From contig NZ_JHZY01000002.1 of the NCBI RefSeq assembly GCF_000687915.1, positions 992,001 through 1,056,000 on the forward strand: a stretch of DNA of 64,000 bases, written 5' to 3'. Origin of the DNA: Leeuwenhoekiella sp. MAR_2009_132 (GTDB lineage Bacteria > Bacteroidota > Bacteroidia > Flavobacteriales > Flavobacteriaceae). Positions 51,888 to 60,876 of this stretch are shown piece after piece. The number at the start of each line of letters is the position of its first letter. The first letter of the stretch is position 1. Made by a program: the position numbers and the translations under genes. The notes beneath the pieces were generated by a model. It had not been told where the DNA came from and did no database searches. It saw nothing but the letters and a program-made list of their open reading frames with translations.

Positions 51888-54197
51888 TTAATTTCTTGAT
51901 AGATTAGAAATCTCCTTTGTTGGAGCCAACAATTTTTTAGTTTGGCGCACAACCGAAGCATTAATTTTTAATTCGGCTTTCAGATTAATAGTTTTTGAAT
52001 CTGTAGCAACGAGAATTTTGTAAATACCCTCATCTAATTTCCAGGCATTAGTTGTACTGTCGTAGGAAGCTAATTCTTCAGGAGCTAACGCAAAGCTAAT
52101 AATTTGTGATTCGCCGGCAGCCAATTCCTCTGTTTTAGCGAAAGCCTTTAATTCTTTATTTGGCTTTTCCAGACCGGTAGCGGGTGCGGCTACATAGAGT
52201 TGTGCAACCTCCTTCCCTGCTCTATCGCCGGTATTAGTAACCTTAAAACTTACATTGATTCCATCTTCATTTGTTACTTTTAAATCAGAATAGGTAAACG
52301 TACTGTAGGATTTCCCAAAACCAAAAGGAAACGAAACCGGTACCTCAAAACTATCAAAATAACGATATCCCACATAAATATCTTCTTGATATAGTTCTTC
52401 TGAAGGCACGCCCTGCATTATATTCTGGGGCTTAGGAGCATTTGGATCAAGTACAGTTCCCGGAAAATTCTTGCTAGATGAAACATCTGCTATTTGAATG
52501 GGGAATGTAACCGGTAATTTCCCGGAAGGATTAGATTTTCCGCTTAAGATATCGGCAATGGCATTACCAGCTTCCTGACCCGGCTGCCATGTTAATAAAA
52601 TAGCATCTGCATAATCTTTCCAGGAAGCTGTTTCAATAACACCACCTATATTCAGAATTACAATAAATGATTTTCCCTGAGCGTTAAAAGCGTACTTAAT
52701 ATTTTGAATTAAATCTTTTTCTAGTGTTGTTAAACTAAAATCACCTTCATCTGTACGATCTTGAAATTCTCCCGAAGTACGTCCTAACGTAAAAATGGCA
52801 ACATCATTTTCTTTAGCAATTTCTGAAAGTTCTTCCTTAGTCCAGCTCTTTTCAGGGACTAATTCATCTTTTAGAAAAAACATTGCTTTTGGTGGAATTT
52901 TAGCACGTTCTTCTTTCATATATATAGAATACGCAGAGGTCAAATGCTCATCAAGTTTAAGATTAGCATTTTGTAAACCTTCTAAAAGCGATACACTGTA
53001 GGCCTTATTTACATCACCACTTCCAGTACCTCCTGCAATGGTCTCATAGGAAGACGAACCAAACAAAGCTATTTTTACATCTGCAGCTAATGGAAGTACA
53101 GCCTCATTTTTTAATAAAACCATTCCCTCTGTAGCTGCATTGCGGGCAATTAGTTTATGACCTTCTAGATCTGTTTTTCCCGAAGGATTGTATCCTTTAA
53201 ATGCAAAAGTGTTTTTGTATGCATTTAAAATGGCAATAACATTTCGGTCTAAAATAGCTACATCCAATTCTCCATTTTCTACAGCCTCTTTAATTGTATT
53301 TGCCTGGAGGTCTGTTCCCGGCATAAGCAAATCATTACCAGCTATCATTTGTGCAACAGGATTAGTACCTGCAAACCAGTCGGTCATCACAAAACCATCA
53401 TATCCCCATTCTTCTCGTAAAAGCTGATTAAGTAACTCTTCATTTTCAGAAGCATAAGTACCGTTTATTTTGTTGTAAGACGACATTACTGCCATAGGAT
53501 TACTTTTGTCTATTGCAATTTTGAATCCTTTAAGGTAGATTTCACGAAGTGCGCGCTCACTTACAACAGTATTTAATGCAGTTCGGTTAGTCTCTGAGTT
53601 ATTAGCTACAAAATGTTTAATAGTAGCACCTAAACCTTCAGCCTGAACCCCATTTACAAAACCTGCTGCAATATTTCCTGACAAAACAGGATCTTCTGAG
53701 TAATATTCAAAATTTCTTCCGCCTAAAGGGTTTCGTTGAATGTTAAGTGCCGGTGCCAATAGCACATCTACCCCATAATCACGACCTTCAATACCAAAAG
53801 CTTTTCCTATTTGTTGCGCTAAGTCGACATTCCAGGAAGATGATAAACTACTCGCTGTAGGAAAACCGGTAGCATAAAACGTTTGATCTGGACTATCTGG
53901 ACGAGTAGGACTAATACGAATTCCCGCCGGGCCGTCTGCGAATACAACTGCCGGAAAGTTAAATTTTTTAATGGGATAACTTGTTCCCGCAGCACCTGCA
54001 ACTTTATCTTGGGTAGCGCCTACAATTGCTTGCGGAGCTTCTGCCCCTTTGGGAACACCAGGAACATTCATACCGGTTCCTATTACTAAATAAATTTTTT
54101 CTTCGAGGCTCAATTGAGCTACTTGTTCTGCTGTAGTTTGCTGTGCAATAGCACTACTACAAATCAAGAGTAAAAACGCAAAAGACTTTAATTTCAT
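51888..54197 (-). CDS. Exported beta-glucosidase-type glycoside hydrolase, family 3
   Basis: This 769-aa hydrolase has signal peptide MKLKSFAFLLLICSSAIAQQ. The GH3 TIM-barrel domain (about 25-335) carries PLGGRNFEYYSEDP and nucleophile Asp273 in GYDGFVMTDWF. The alpha/beta sandwich domain (about 360-570) has the acid/base loop FQDRTDEGDFSL, and a fibronectin-III-like domain fills about 630-740. It should cleave beta-linked glucosides in the periplasm; exact linkage is not readable. It is separated from the Crp/Fnr gene by 77 bp with a TTTGA-N6-TCAAA palindrome, so that regulator may control it. No SusCD pair adjacent. Confidence 0.92.
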   Translation of the reverse strand: MKLKSFAFLLLICSSAIAQQTTAEQVAQLSLEEKIYLVIGTGMNVPGVPKGAEAPQAIVGATQDKVAGAAGTSYPIKKFNFPAVVFADGPAGIRISPTRPDSPDQTFYATGFPTASSLSSSWNVDLAQQIGKAFGIEGRDYGVDVLLAPALNIQRNPLGGRNFEYYSEDPVLSGNIAAGFVNGVQAEGLGATIKHFVANNSETNRTALNTVVSERALREIYLKGFKIAIDKSNPMAVMSSYNKINGTYASENEELLNQLLREEWGYDGFVMTDWFAGTNPVAQMIAGNDLLMPGTDLQANTIKEAVENGELDVAILDRNVIAILNAYKNTFAFKGYNPSGKTDLEGHKLIARNAATEGMVLLKNEAVLPLAADVKIALFGSSSYETIAGGTGSGDVNKAYSVSLLEGLQNANLKLDEHLTSAYSIYMKEERAKIPPKAMFFLKDELVPEKSWTKEELSEIAKENDVAIFTLGRTSGEFQDRTDEGDFSLTTLEKDLIQNIKYAFNAQGKSFIVILNIGGVIETASWKDYADAILLTWQPGQEAGNAIADILSGKSNPSGKLPVTFPIQIADVSSSKNFPGTVLDPNAPKPQNIMQGVPSEELYQEDIYVGYRYFDSFEVPVSFPFGFGKSYSTFTYSDLKVTNEDGINVSFKVTNTGDRAGKEVAQLYVAAPATGLEKPNKELKAFAKTEELAAGESQIISFALAPEELASYDSTTNAWKLDEGIYKILVATDSKTINLKAELKINASVVRQTKKLLAPTKEISNLSRN

Positions 54198-54248
54198 AAT
54201 TAGAATATTAATTAGATTCTAAATATGTAAAATTTAATAGCCAAAACC

Positions 54249-54264
54249 TTTGACAATTATCAAA
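54249..54264. promoter_or_regulatory. Crp/Fnr-type palindrome upstream of the GH3 gene
   Basis: TTTGA-CAATTA-TCAAA, an inverted repeat with the N6 spacing of Crp sites (TGTGA-N6-TCACA), located 52 bp before the GH3 start and just past the Crp/Fnr gene's 3' end. Confidence 0.5.
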
Positions 54265-54274
54265 TAATCAAATG

Positions 54275-54841
54275 CTATATTTTTGATCTGATACGACTTA
54301 ACGTTTCCTGAGTAATTCCTAAAAAGGAAGCAATGTGTGAGAGTGGTACTTTGTGAAGGATTTTAGGTTGTTGCTCAATGAGGTATAAGTAACGTTCTTT
54401 TGCACTTTGAAAATGGATACTTTCCATACGTCGCTGAGATGCGATTAGTGAATTAGAAAAGAAGTTTGTAGCCAACCGGGAGATTTCTATATTATTTTTA
54501 TCTAGGCCCATAAGACCTTCTTTAGAAAGAAAAATAACTTTTGAAGGCTCAAGGGCCTCAATAATTAAATTACTGGGCGTATCATTAAAATAACTCTCAA
54601 TTGAAAAACAAAAACTTCCGGTACCCGCAAACCATTCAGTGACATCCTTGCCTTTTTTAAAATAGTATTCTCTGGCAAATCCGCTTTGTATATAAAAGAG
54701 ATCTCGACAAATTTCTTCCTGCTTTAATATAAAATCACCTTTTTCAAAAAATTTGATACTTATAAACGGTTTAAGCAAATCTCGTGTGGAATCACTTAAA
54801 TAGCTTAGGCTGCTCAATTTATTGAGAAATTGATCTATCAT
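54275..54841 (-). CDS. Crp/Fnr-family transcriptional regulator
   Basis: This 188-aa regulator has a cyclic-nucleotide-binding-like beta-roll (about 20-120; KGDFILKQEEICRDLFYIQSGFAREY) and a shortened C-terminal HTH (about 155-188), as in many flavobacterial Crp/Fnr proteins. Recognition helix QETLSRIRSKI has Gln178, Glu179 and Arg183 at the positions of E. coli CRP Arg180, Glu181 and Arg185. No Fnr-type cysteine cluster and the cAMP-contacting residues are not conserved, so the ligand is unknown. The GH3 gene directly downstream on the same strand is a likely target. Confidence 0.88.
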   Translation of the reverse strand: MIDQFLNKLSSLSYLSDSTRDLLKPFISIKFFEKGDFILKQEEICRDLFYIQSGFAREYYFKKGKDVTEWFAGTGSFCFSIESYFNDTPSNLIIEALEPSKVIFLSKEGLMGLDKNNIEISRLATNFFSNSLIASQRRMESIHFQSAKERYLYLIEQQPKILHKVPLSHIASFLGITQETLSRIRSKI

Positions 54842-54879
54842 AAAACCAGTATTTAAAAATAGATTTAACTAAACTTAAT

Positions 54880-55104
54880 TTAAGAGTCGCTAATATTTTT
54901 AGTCTTTAAATATAAGTTTTCTACTTTATTTCTAGCCCAGTCTGTCTTTCTCAAAAACTTTAAACTAGAGTTTATTGAGGGATTTGTCTTAAAACTATTT
55001 ATTTTAATGCGATCTGCTAATTCTTCCCAGCCATAATGAGCAACAAGACGTTCAAGTATAACTTTTAGAGTTAAACCGTGTAAGGGATTATTGGGTTGTT
55101 CCAT
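54880..55104 (-). CDS. VF530-family DNA-binding protein
   Basis: This 74-aa protein matches VF530 (DUF2132), a small helical DNA-binding fold: [29 protein letters not shown] at the start, [21 protein letters not shown] in the middle. Members are widely conserved and bind DNA; physiological role unknown. It starts 3 bp after the SDR stop, so the two are one transcript. Confidence 0.9.
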   Translation of the reverse strand: MEQPNNPLHGLTLKVILERLVAHYGWEELADRIKINSFKTNPSINSSLKFLRKTDWARNKVENLYLKTKNISDS

Positions 55105-55107
55105 AAT

Positions 55108-56664
55108 TTACCAGTCTATGGGGAAATAATCTTTTAAAAATTTACCGCTCCAGTGTTTACCGGTATTAATACCATCAAACAACGGGTCAATTACACGGGC
55201 AGCACCATCTACAATATCAAGTGGCGGTTGAAAATCGTGTTCTTCAATTTTACGCTTTGCCAATTCTGCAGGGTCTTCATCTGTTACCCAGCCTGTATCT
55301 ACAGCGTTTATAAAAATACCTTCTTTAGCAAGACTCCCGGCAGCAGTATGTGTCAACATATTCAAGGCTGCTTTAGCCATGTTAGTATGTGGGTGACGAT
55401 CTTCTTTAAAAAAGCGATGAAATTTACCTTCCATAGCAGATACATTTATGATGTGCTTTTTGCCAGTATTTTCTTTCTTCATTAGTTCTGAAAGACGGTT
55501 ACACAAAACAAATGGAGCGACTGAATTAACCAGTTGTACCTCAATCATTTCTGTAGTTTCTATCTCTCCCAGCTTTAAGCGCCAGCTATTTGTCTTACGC
55601 AAATCTACCTGCTGTAAATCTGCATCTAGTTTACCTTCAGGAAACACTTCTGAAGCTTGCAACGAGTTGTCAAAACTATAGGGTATCTGCGATAATTTTG
55701 CTGAAGCCCGTATTCCTATTCCCGGTTCAGGACCATGCCAGGTTACAGGCATATTTCGGTTTGCACTTGCTGTAGTCCCCAAGGACTTAAGTTCATCAAG
55801 ACATTCTATATGATCCTCTAGAGTTTGTCTAATAAATTTAGGTAGTTCTGCTAATGGTTTTTCTTCATTAGGCATTAAATGCTGATAGAATCCTGCAGGT
55901 CTTCGCACAGTTTGTGCTGCATTATTTATAAGAATGTCCAGACGGTCATAGCGCTGCTCTATATAATTACAGAAAATTTCAACACTGGGAATATGACGTA
56001 AATCAAGCCCGTGTATTTTTAAACGATCTGCCCAGACGTGGTAATCATCTTCTTTAGAAAAACGTATTGCAGAATCTACTGGAAACCGTGTGGTTGCAAC
56101 AACTGTTGCCCCTGCACGTAATAACATTAATGTGATGTGATAGCCTATTTTAAGACGCGATCCGGTAATTATAGCTACCTGCCCAGTCAAGTCCGCATTT
56201 TGAAAACGCTTGGCGTAATTAAAATCTCCGCATTCGGTGCACATAGTATCGTAGAAGTGGTGCAATTTTGTGAATTCAGTTTTACAAACATAGCAATTGC
56301 GAGGTGTCTGTAATTCTTGAGTTTCTATAGCACTAAGATCTGCTGCAGCAAGAAGTTTAGGAGCCGTAAATATTGAAGCCTCACGAGCGCTGCGAATACC
56401 GGTTTCTTTGCGAGCCGCTTTATCTCGTGCAGCCTGTTTGCGCTTTTGCGCTTTTTTAGCATCTTTTTTTCTACGTGAAAACTCGTCACGGTTAGGCCTT
56501 GACAATTTTCCTGTAGACTTTAAAAGTGCAATACGCTGCTCTTTAGGTAATTCAAAAATGAGGTTTGTATTGGTATTTAGATGTTCTAAAACTTCAATAC
56601 ATTTAGCAATATCTTCTGCAGAATATGCATTAGATAATTCTGATTCTTGTTGTGACATTGGCAT
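55108..56664 (-). CDS. SDR-family Rossmann protein with N-terminal zinc ribbon, catalytic Tyr absent
   Basis: This 518-aa protein has a basic coiled region (about 60-95; Lys/Arg-rich), a Cys4 zinc ribbon (Cys124-x2-Cys127, Cys142-x2-Cys145), then an SDR domain (from about 160): TGSRLKIG nucleotide loop, [11 protein letters not shown] (about 242-252), catalytic-type Ser409 in NVSAMEG, but [11 protein letters not shown] where YxxxK is expected: Thr427 and Lys431. The catalytic Tyr is therefore missing, so dehydrogenase activity is doubtful. NAD(P) binding remains likely. The start may be Met1 or Met3. VF530 follows 3 bp later. Substrate unknown. Confidence 0.85.
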   Translation of the reverse strand: MPMSQQESELSNAYSAEDIAKCIEVLEHLNTNTNLIFELPKEQRIALLKSTGKLSRPNRDEFSRRKKDAKKAQKRKQAARDKAARKETGIRSAREASIFTAPKLLAAADLSAIETQELQTPRNCYVCKTEFTKLHHFYDTMCTECGDFNYAKRFQNADLTGQVAIITGSRLKIGYHITLMLLRAGATVVATTRFPVDSAIRFSKEDDYHVWADRLKIHGLDLRHIPSVEIFCNYIEQRYDRLDILINNAAQTVRRPAGFYQHLMPNEEKPLAELPKFIRQTLEDHIECLDELKSLGTTASANRNMPVTWHGPEPGIGIRASAKLSQIPYSFDNSLQASEVFPEGKLDADLQQVDLRKTNSWRLKLGEIETTEMIEVQLVNSVAPFVLCNRLSELMKKENTGKKHIINVSAMEGKFHRFFKEDRHPHTNMAKAALNMLTHTAAGSLAKEGIFINAVDTGWVTDEDPAELAKRKIEEHDFQPPLDIVDGAARVIDPLFDGINTGKHWSGKFLKDYFPIDW

Positions 56665-56730
56665 TATAGGGTACTAATAAAATTTCAAAATTAACTGAAA
56701 TTATCGGGTATTGTAAACAAAATAAGGCAT

Positions 56731-56760
56731 AAAAAAAGCCCTCATAAAGAAGGCTTTTTA
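56731..56760 (-). terminator. Terminator after the second csp gene
   Basis: AAAAAAAGCC (56731-56740) pairs with GGCTTTTTTA-side bases (56752-56760) around a loop CTCATAAAGAA; on the minus strand a T run follows the stem. It lies 22 bp after the csp stop. Confidence 0.75.
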
Positions 56761-56781
56761 GCATTTTAATTGTCTATATGA

Positions 56782-56976
56782 TTAGTCAATCACACGTACA
56801 TTAATCGCGTTGATTCCTTTTTTACCTCTTTCGGTTTCAAATTCTACACGGTCGTTTTCGCGTACTTCGTCAATAAGACCACTTGCGTGTACAAAAACAT
56901 CCTCGTCAGACCCTTCAGGTTTAATAAATCCAAAACCTTTAGCGTTATTAAAAAATTTTACTGTTCCTTCTTTCAT
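56782..56976 (-). CDS. Cold-shock-domain protein (CspA family), long-leader copy
   Basis: This 64-aa OB-fold RNA chaperone has RNP1 KGFGFI (13-18) and VFVHASG (about 28-34), both canonical. The start is taken at the ATG at 56976 (MKEGTVKFFNNAKG), which gives the family length; a longer in-frame ATG at 57030 would add 18 residues without homology. The only clear promoter is at 57289-57317, so the mRNA has an untranslated leader of about 305 nt, as in temperature-sensing cspA mRNAs. Paralogue of 42727-42918. Confidence 0.93.
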   Translation of the reverse strand: MKEGTVKFFNNAKGFGFIKPEGSDEDVFVHASGLIDEVRENDRVEFETERGKKGINAINVRVID

Positions 56977-57288
56977 TACGTTTACTCTATTATTAATTAA
57001 TTTATTTACAAATCGTTGTATTGCATTCATACTTAAAAATTACAATTAAAACCTATATATGCTTTCTGGTCTTAATTTTTATTTTACAGGGATTTTAAAA
57101 GGTTCTGATGTATTTAGAACTATGGAAGAAGTAGTATTTGAATCTCATAAATGAAGAAAGATCTTCACCCGTATTTAAATTGAAACTTGCCTCGAGAGCT
57201 TTTATTTACTTATAAAATATGTACTGCACTATTGCTATTAAAAGATTTATTTGCAGTTTTAAATTGTCACTTAAATAATTTAACGATA
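56977..57288 (-). ncRNA. Long 5' leader of csp mRNA, possible thermosensor
   Basis: About 310 nt between the predicted transcription start and the start codon. The minus-strand leader is AT-rich and contains several short inverted repeats, but I did not fold it. Length is in the range of the structured cspA leader in E. coli (159 nt). No small ORF convincing enough to annotate. Confidence 0.4.
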
Positions 57289-57317
57289 CAAATATAGTCT
57301 AAATATACTACACACAA
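57289..57317 (-). promoter_or_regulatory. Promoter of the long-leader csp gene
   Basis: The minus strand reads TTG (57315-57317), 18 bp spacer, then TATATTTG (57289-57296). Both elements match the Bacteroidota -33/-7 consensus; an alternative TTG at 57318-57320 gives a 21-bp spacer. The best two-element promoter in the window. Confidence 0.65.
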
Positions 57318-57488
57318 CAATTAATTCTATTTATCTGTTTTTTAATACACAAAAGAAATTTTAAGATTCTAATTATTCCCTTTTAAGCCTGCTCACTGGT
57401 ACGCTTTAGTTATTATTTAACGACTTCTTTAAAGTCACTTCTTTAACTTTATCAACTTATTAAAGAATTTTAAATTAAAAAACCTCAC
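57318..57488. other. Region between csp promoter and treS
   Basis: AT-rich, 170 bp; no -7 box of full consensus for treS, no repeat and no small gene. The TreS promoter is not visible. Confidence 0.5.
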
Positions 57489-60400
57489 ATGGCAAACATA
57501 CTCACCGAAAAAGATCAAAAAAACTGGTATAAAGATGCAATCATATATGAGTTACATATAAAAGCTTTTTTTGATAGCAACGGTGATGGCATTGGTGATT
57601 TTGAAGGCTTGTTACAGAAGTTAGATTATCTTGAAGATTTAGGGGTAACAGCAATTTGGTTACTCCCATTCTACCCCTCTCCACTACGTGATGACGGTTA
57701 TGATATTGCAGATTACTACACCATTAATAAATCATATGGTGAGATTGATGACTTTAAACGCTTTATAGAAGAAGCTCACAATAGAGGATTAAAGGTAATT
57801 ACAGAACTTGTTATCAATCATACATCAGATCAACATGAGTGGTTTAAATTATCACGACAAGCCGAAAAAGGTTCTAAATACAGAGATTATTATGTGTGGA
57901 GTGATTCAGTAGAAAAATACAAAGACGCACGTATCATTTTTACAGATACAGAACCCTCAAACTGGACCTGGGATGCCGAAGCAAATGCATATTATTGGCA
58001 TCGTTTCTTCTCGCATCAACCTGATTTAAATTTTGATAATCCCGATGTACAGGAAGAGGTTTTTAATATTATGGATTACTGGTGTGAACTGGGTGTAGAT
58101 GGTTTTAGACTGGATGCGGTTCCTTATCTATTTGAGCGAGACGGTACTAATTGTGAAAATTTACCCGAAACGCATGTTTTTCTAAAAAAACTAAGAGCAC
58201 GTATAGATGCTAAATATGATGGTAAATTACTGCTTGCTGAAGCTAATATGTGGCCAGAGGATTCTGCTGCCTATTTTGGTGATGGTGATGAGTGCCATAT
58301 GAATTATCACTTTCCTATTATGCCACGTATGTTTATGTCGGTTAAGATGGAAGACCGCTACCCTATTATAGACATTATAGATCAAACCCCAGAAATACCC
58401 GAAGCTTGCCAATGGGCAATTTTCTTAAGAAATCATGATGAGCTAACCTTAGAAATGGTTACCGATGAGGAACGGGATTATATGTATAAAGTATATTCTC
58501 AAGACCCTAAGGCAAAAATAAATGTGGGTATTAGAAGACGACTAGCTCCCTTACTCGATAATAACCGTAGCAAAATAGAATTGATGAATGTGCTGCTGTT
58601 TTCATTACCGGGAACACCGGTTCTCTATTATGGTGATGAGATTGGGATGGGTGACAATTTTTATTTAGGTGATCGCGACGGTGTGCGCACGCCCATGCAG
58701 TGGACTGCAGATCGTAATGCCGGATTTTCAATGGCAAATCCTCAGAAACTGTATTTACCTACTATTATTGATCCGCAGTATCGTGCAGAATCAGTTAACG
58801 TAGAAGCTCAGCAAATGAATCCATCTTCCCTCTTGTGGTGGATGAAGCGCATTATGAATATGCGAAAAAATTTCAAAGCATTTGGGCGTGGGGATATTCA
58901 GTTTTTAGCCCCTTCAAATGCCAAAATCCTTACATTTACACGTACTTACGAGGATGAAACGATTCTTGTAGTTGCCAATTTATCTCGTTTCTCACAAGCA
59001 GTAGAATTAGAACTTGAAGACTATAAAGATTACATACCGGTTGAAGTTTTTAGCCGAAATAAATTTCCGAAGATAACCGCTAACCCTTACCTATTCACGT
59101 TGGCTCCTCACGGGTATTATTGGTTCTCTTTAAGTAAACCCGAGGCAGAACATCAGGATAGACCGCTATCGCAATTAAAAACAAAAAATTGGGATACGTT
59201 ATTCAATACCAAAAACAGAAAATACCTAGAAGAACAGCTACTTCCCGGCTATTTTAAAGGTAAATATTGGTTCGGTGATCGGGAGCGTACCATTCAATCT
59301 ATGCATATCACTAATTTTTTTGATTTACCTGTGGAAAATTTACAGGTTAAAAATCTAATTGTTGAAGTGATTTTTAATGAAGGCTTACCTGAAATTTATC
59401 AATTACCGGTTTGCTTTATTGAAAATATACACGAGAGTTTATTAGAAGCTGTTCCTCAAAATGGAATTCTGGCAGAACTAATACTAGATTCAGCAGAAGG
59501 CCTGTTTGTAGATGCGGTGTATATTGAGCCATTTAGATCCTATTTATTTTACAGTTTGCAACACGGTAAAACGCTCAAATTAGACAAAGAAGCTCTTCTG
59601 TTTGAGAAAGGTACAATTACTCCTGATGCAGATATAGAGCACGTAGGGTCGCGACTTATAGAAACTAAACAAAGTAATACTTCTATAATTTATGATCACC
59701 GTTACTTTTTAAAATTATATAGAAGATTAGACAGTACCATAAATCCCGATGCTGAAATCGCTCGATATCTTACGGAAGTCGTAAAATTTGAATATACCCC
59801 AGATTATATGGGTAGCTTGATTTACGCAACAAAACATAAAAACAGAGCCGTTTTAGGAATGATGCAGGATTTGGTTAGTAACACCGGTACTGGTTGGGAA
59901 AATACGACAGATGCGGCCCACAGGTATATGGAGCGAGTTGAGACTCAGGAACATCCACAGACACCAGAACTTGATGTTTCTAAACGCACGAAGGTGCTTG
60001 TTTTTGAAGATTTGAATGAACAGGACCAACTCTTAATAGATAATATTATTCCTGAAAGGCTGAGTTTATTAGGTAAGCGTAGTGCAGAAATGCATATTGC
60101 GCTTTCAAATTTAAAAGGATTTATGGGCGTTGAGCAAGAAGAATTTTCTTTACACTACCAGCGATCATTGTATTCTGCTTTGCAGAGCCTTACGCGAGAG
60201 GCCTTTGAAAAATTGAAAAAAGCAATACCAACACTTCCGGAAGCTATAAAACAGGAAGCAAAAGTAGTTTTTGCTCGCAAAGGCGAGGTGCTTTCTTGTT
60301 TTAAACGTGTTTTTGATCACAAAATAGATACGTTTAAAATACGTACTCACGGTGATTTTCAGCTTCAGAATTTATTATGGACCGGGAAAGATTTTATCAT

Positions 60401-60800
60401 CATCAATTTTGAAGGTGATCCTTCAAAAGCTTTTAGTGAGCGTCGTATACTTAGATCAGGCTTACGCGATGTCGCTTCAATGATTCGCTCATTACATTAT
60501 GCTGCGTATTCGCCAATTTTAGAACAAAATTATATAGACTCGTACACTCCTTCAGATTTGGAGAAATGGGCCGAAGCATGGTATTATCATACGACCCGTT
60601 TTTATTTAAATGGTTATAATGAAACCATGCAAGATTCGCAATTAATACCGCAAAATGAAACTGACTATAAGGTGGTGCTCAACACTTTTTTACTAGAGAA
60701 ATCACTTATAGAACTTACTACCGAATTAGAAAATAGACCACACTGGTCTCTGGTAGCATTACGCGGTATTCTGGCAGTTTTAGATAGCTGTAAAAATTAG
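57489..60800 (+). CDS. treS: Trehalose synthase / maltokinase fusion (TreS-Mak)
   Basis: This 1103-aa bifunctional enzyme has a GH13 alpha-amylase-type domain (about 10-560) converting maltose and trehalose, with catalytic Asp209 (GFRLDAV), Glu251 (LLAEANM) and Asp317 (RNHDELT). The C-terminal part (about 560-1103) is a maltokinase/aminoglycoside-phosphotransferase-like domain with THGDFQLQNL (His954-Gly955-Asp956) and FEGDPSKAF. It phosphorylates maltose with ATP, feeding GlgE-type alpha-glucan synthesis. TreS-Mak fusions occur in several phyla. No glgE or other trehalose gene is within view. It ends in a strong terminator. Confidence 0.93.
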   Translation: MANILTEKDQKNWYKDAIIYELHIKAFFDSNGDGIGDFEGLLQKLDYLEDLGVTAIWLLPFYPSPLRDDGYDIADYYTINKSYGEIDDFKRFIEEAHNRGLKVITELVINHTSDQHEWFKLSRQAEKGSKYRDYYVWSDSVEKYKDARIIFTDTEPSNWTWDAEANAYYWHRFFSHQPDLNFDNPDVQEEVFNIMDYWCELGVDGFRLDAVPYLFERDGTNCENLPETHVFLKKLRARIDAKYDGKLLLAEANMWPEDSAAYFGDGDECHMNYHFPIMPRMFMSVKMEDRYPIIDIIDQTPEIPEACQWAIFLRNHDELTLEMVTDEERDYMYKVYSQDPKAKINVGIRRRLAPLLDNNRSKIELMNVLLFSLPGTPVLYYGDEIGMGDNFYLGDRDGVRTPMQWTADRNAGFSMANPQKLYLPTIIDPQYRAESVNVEAQQMNPSSLLWWMKRIMNMRKNFKAFGRGDIQFLAPSNAKILTFTRTYEDETILVVANLSRFSQAVELELEDYKDYIPVEVFSRNKFPKITANPYLFTLAPHGYYWFSLSKPEAEHQDRPLSQLKTKNWDTLFNTKNRKYLEEQLLPGYFKGKYWFGDRERTIQSMHITNFFDLPVENLQVKNLIVEVIFNEGLPEIYQLPVCFIENIHESLLEAVPQNGILAELILDSAEGLFVDAVYIEPFRSYLFYSLQHGKTLKLDKEALLFEKGTITPDADIEHVGSRLIETKQSNTSIIYDHRYFLKLYRRLDSTINPDAEIARYLTEVVKFEYTPDYMGSLIYATKHKNRAVLGMMQDLVSNTGTGWENTTDAAHRYMERVETQEHPQTPELDVSKRTKVLVFEDLNEQDQLLIDNIIPERLSLLGKRSAEMHIALSNLKGFMGVEQEEFSLHYQRSLYSALQSLTREAFEKLKKAIPTLPEAIKQEAKVVFARKGEVLSCFKRVFDHKIDTFKIRTHGDFQLQNLLWTGKDFIIINFEGDPSKAFSERRILRSGLRDVASMIRSLHYAAYSPILEQNYIDSYTPSDLEKWAEAWYYHTTRFYLNGYNETMQDSQLIPQNETDYKVVLNTFLLEKSLIELTTELENRPHWSLVALRGILAVLDSCKN

Positions 60801-60821
60801 TTAAACCAGAATTAAAGAACA

Positions 60822-60857
60822 AAAAACCCCCGATTCTCAAAAGAATCGGGGGTTTTT
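60822..60857. terminator. Strong bidirectional terminator after treS
   Basis: A stem of about 15 pairs (60822-60837 with 60842-60857; core ACCCCCGATTCT) with a short CAAA loop and A/T runs on both sides. It also serves the convergent dehydrogenase gene. Confidence 0.95.
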
Positions 60858-60876
60858 AAATTTACTTGAAGGATAA

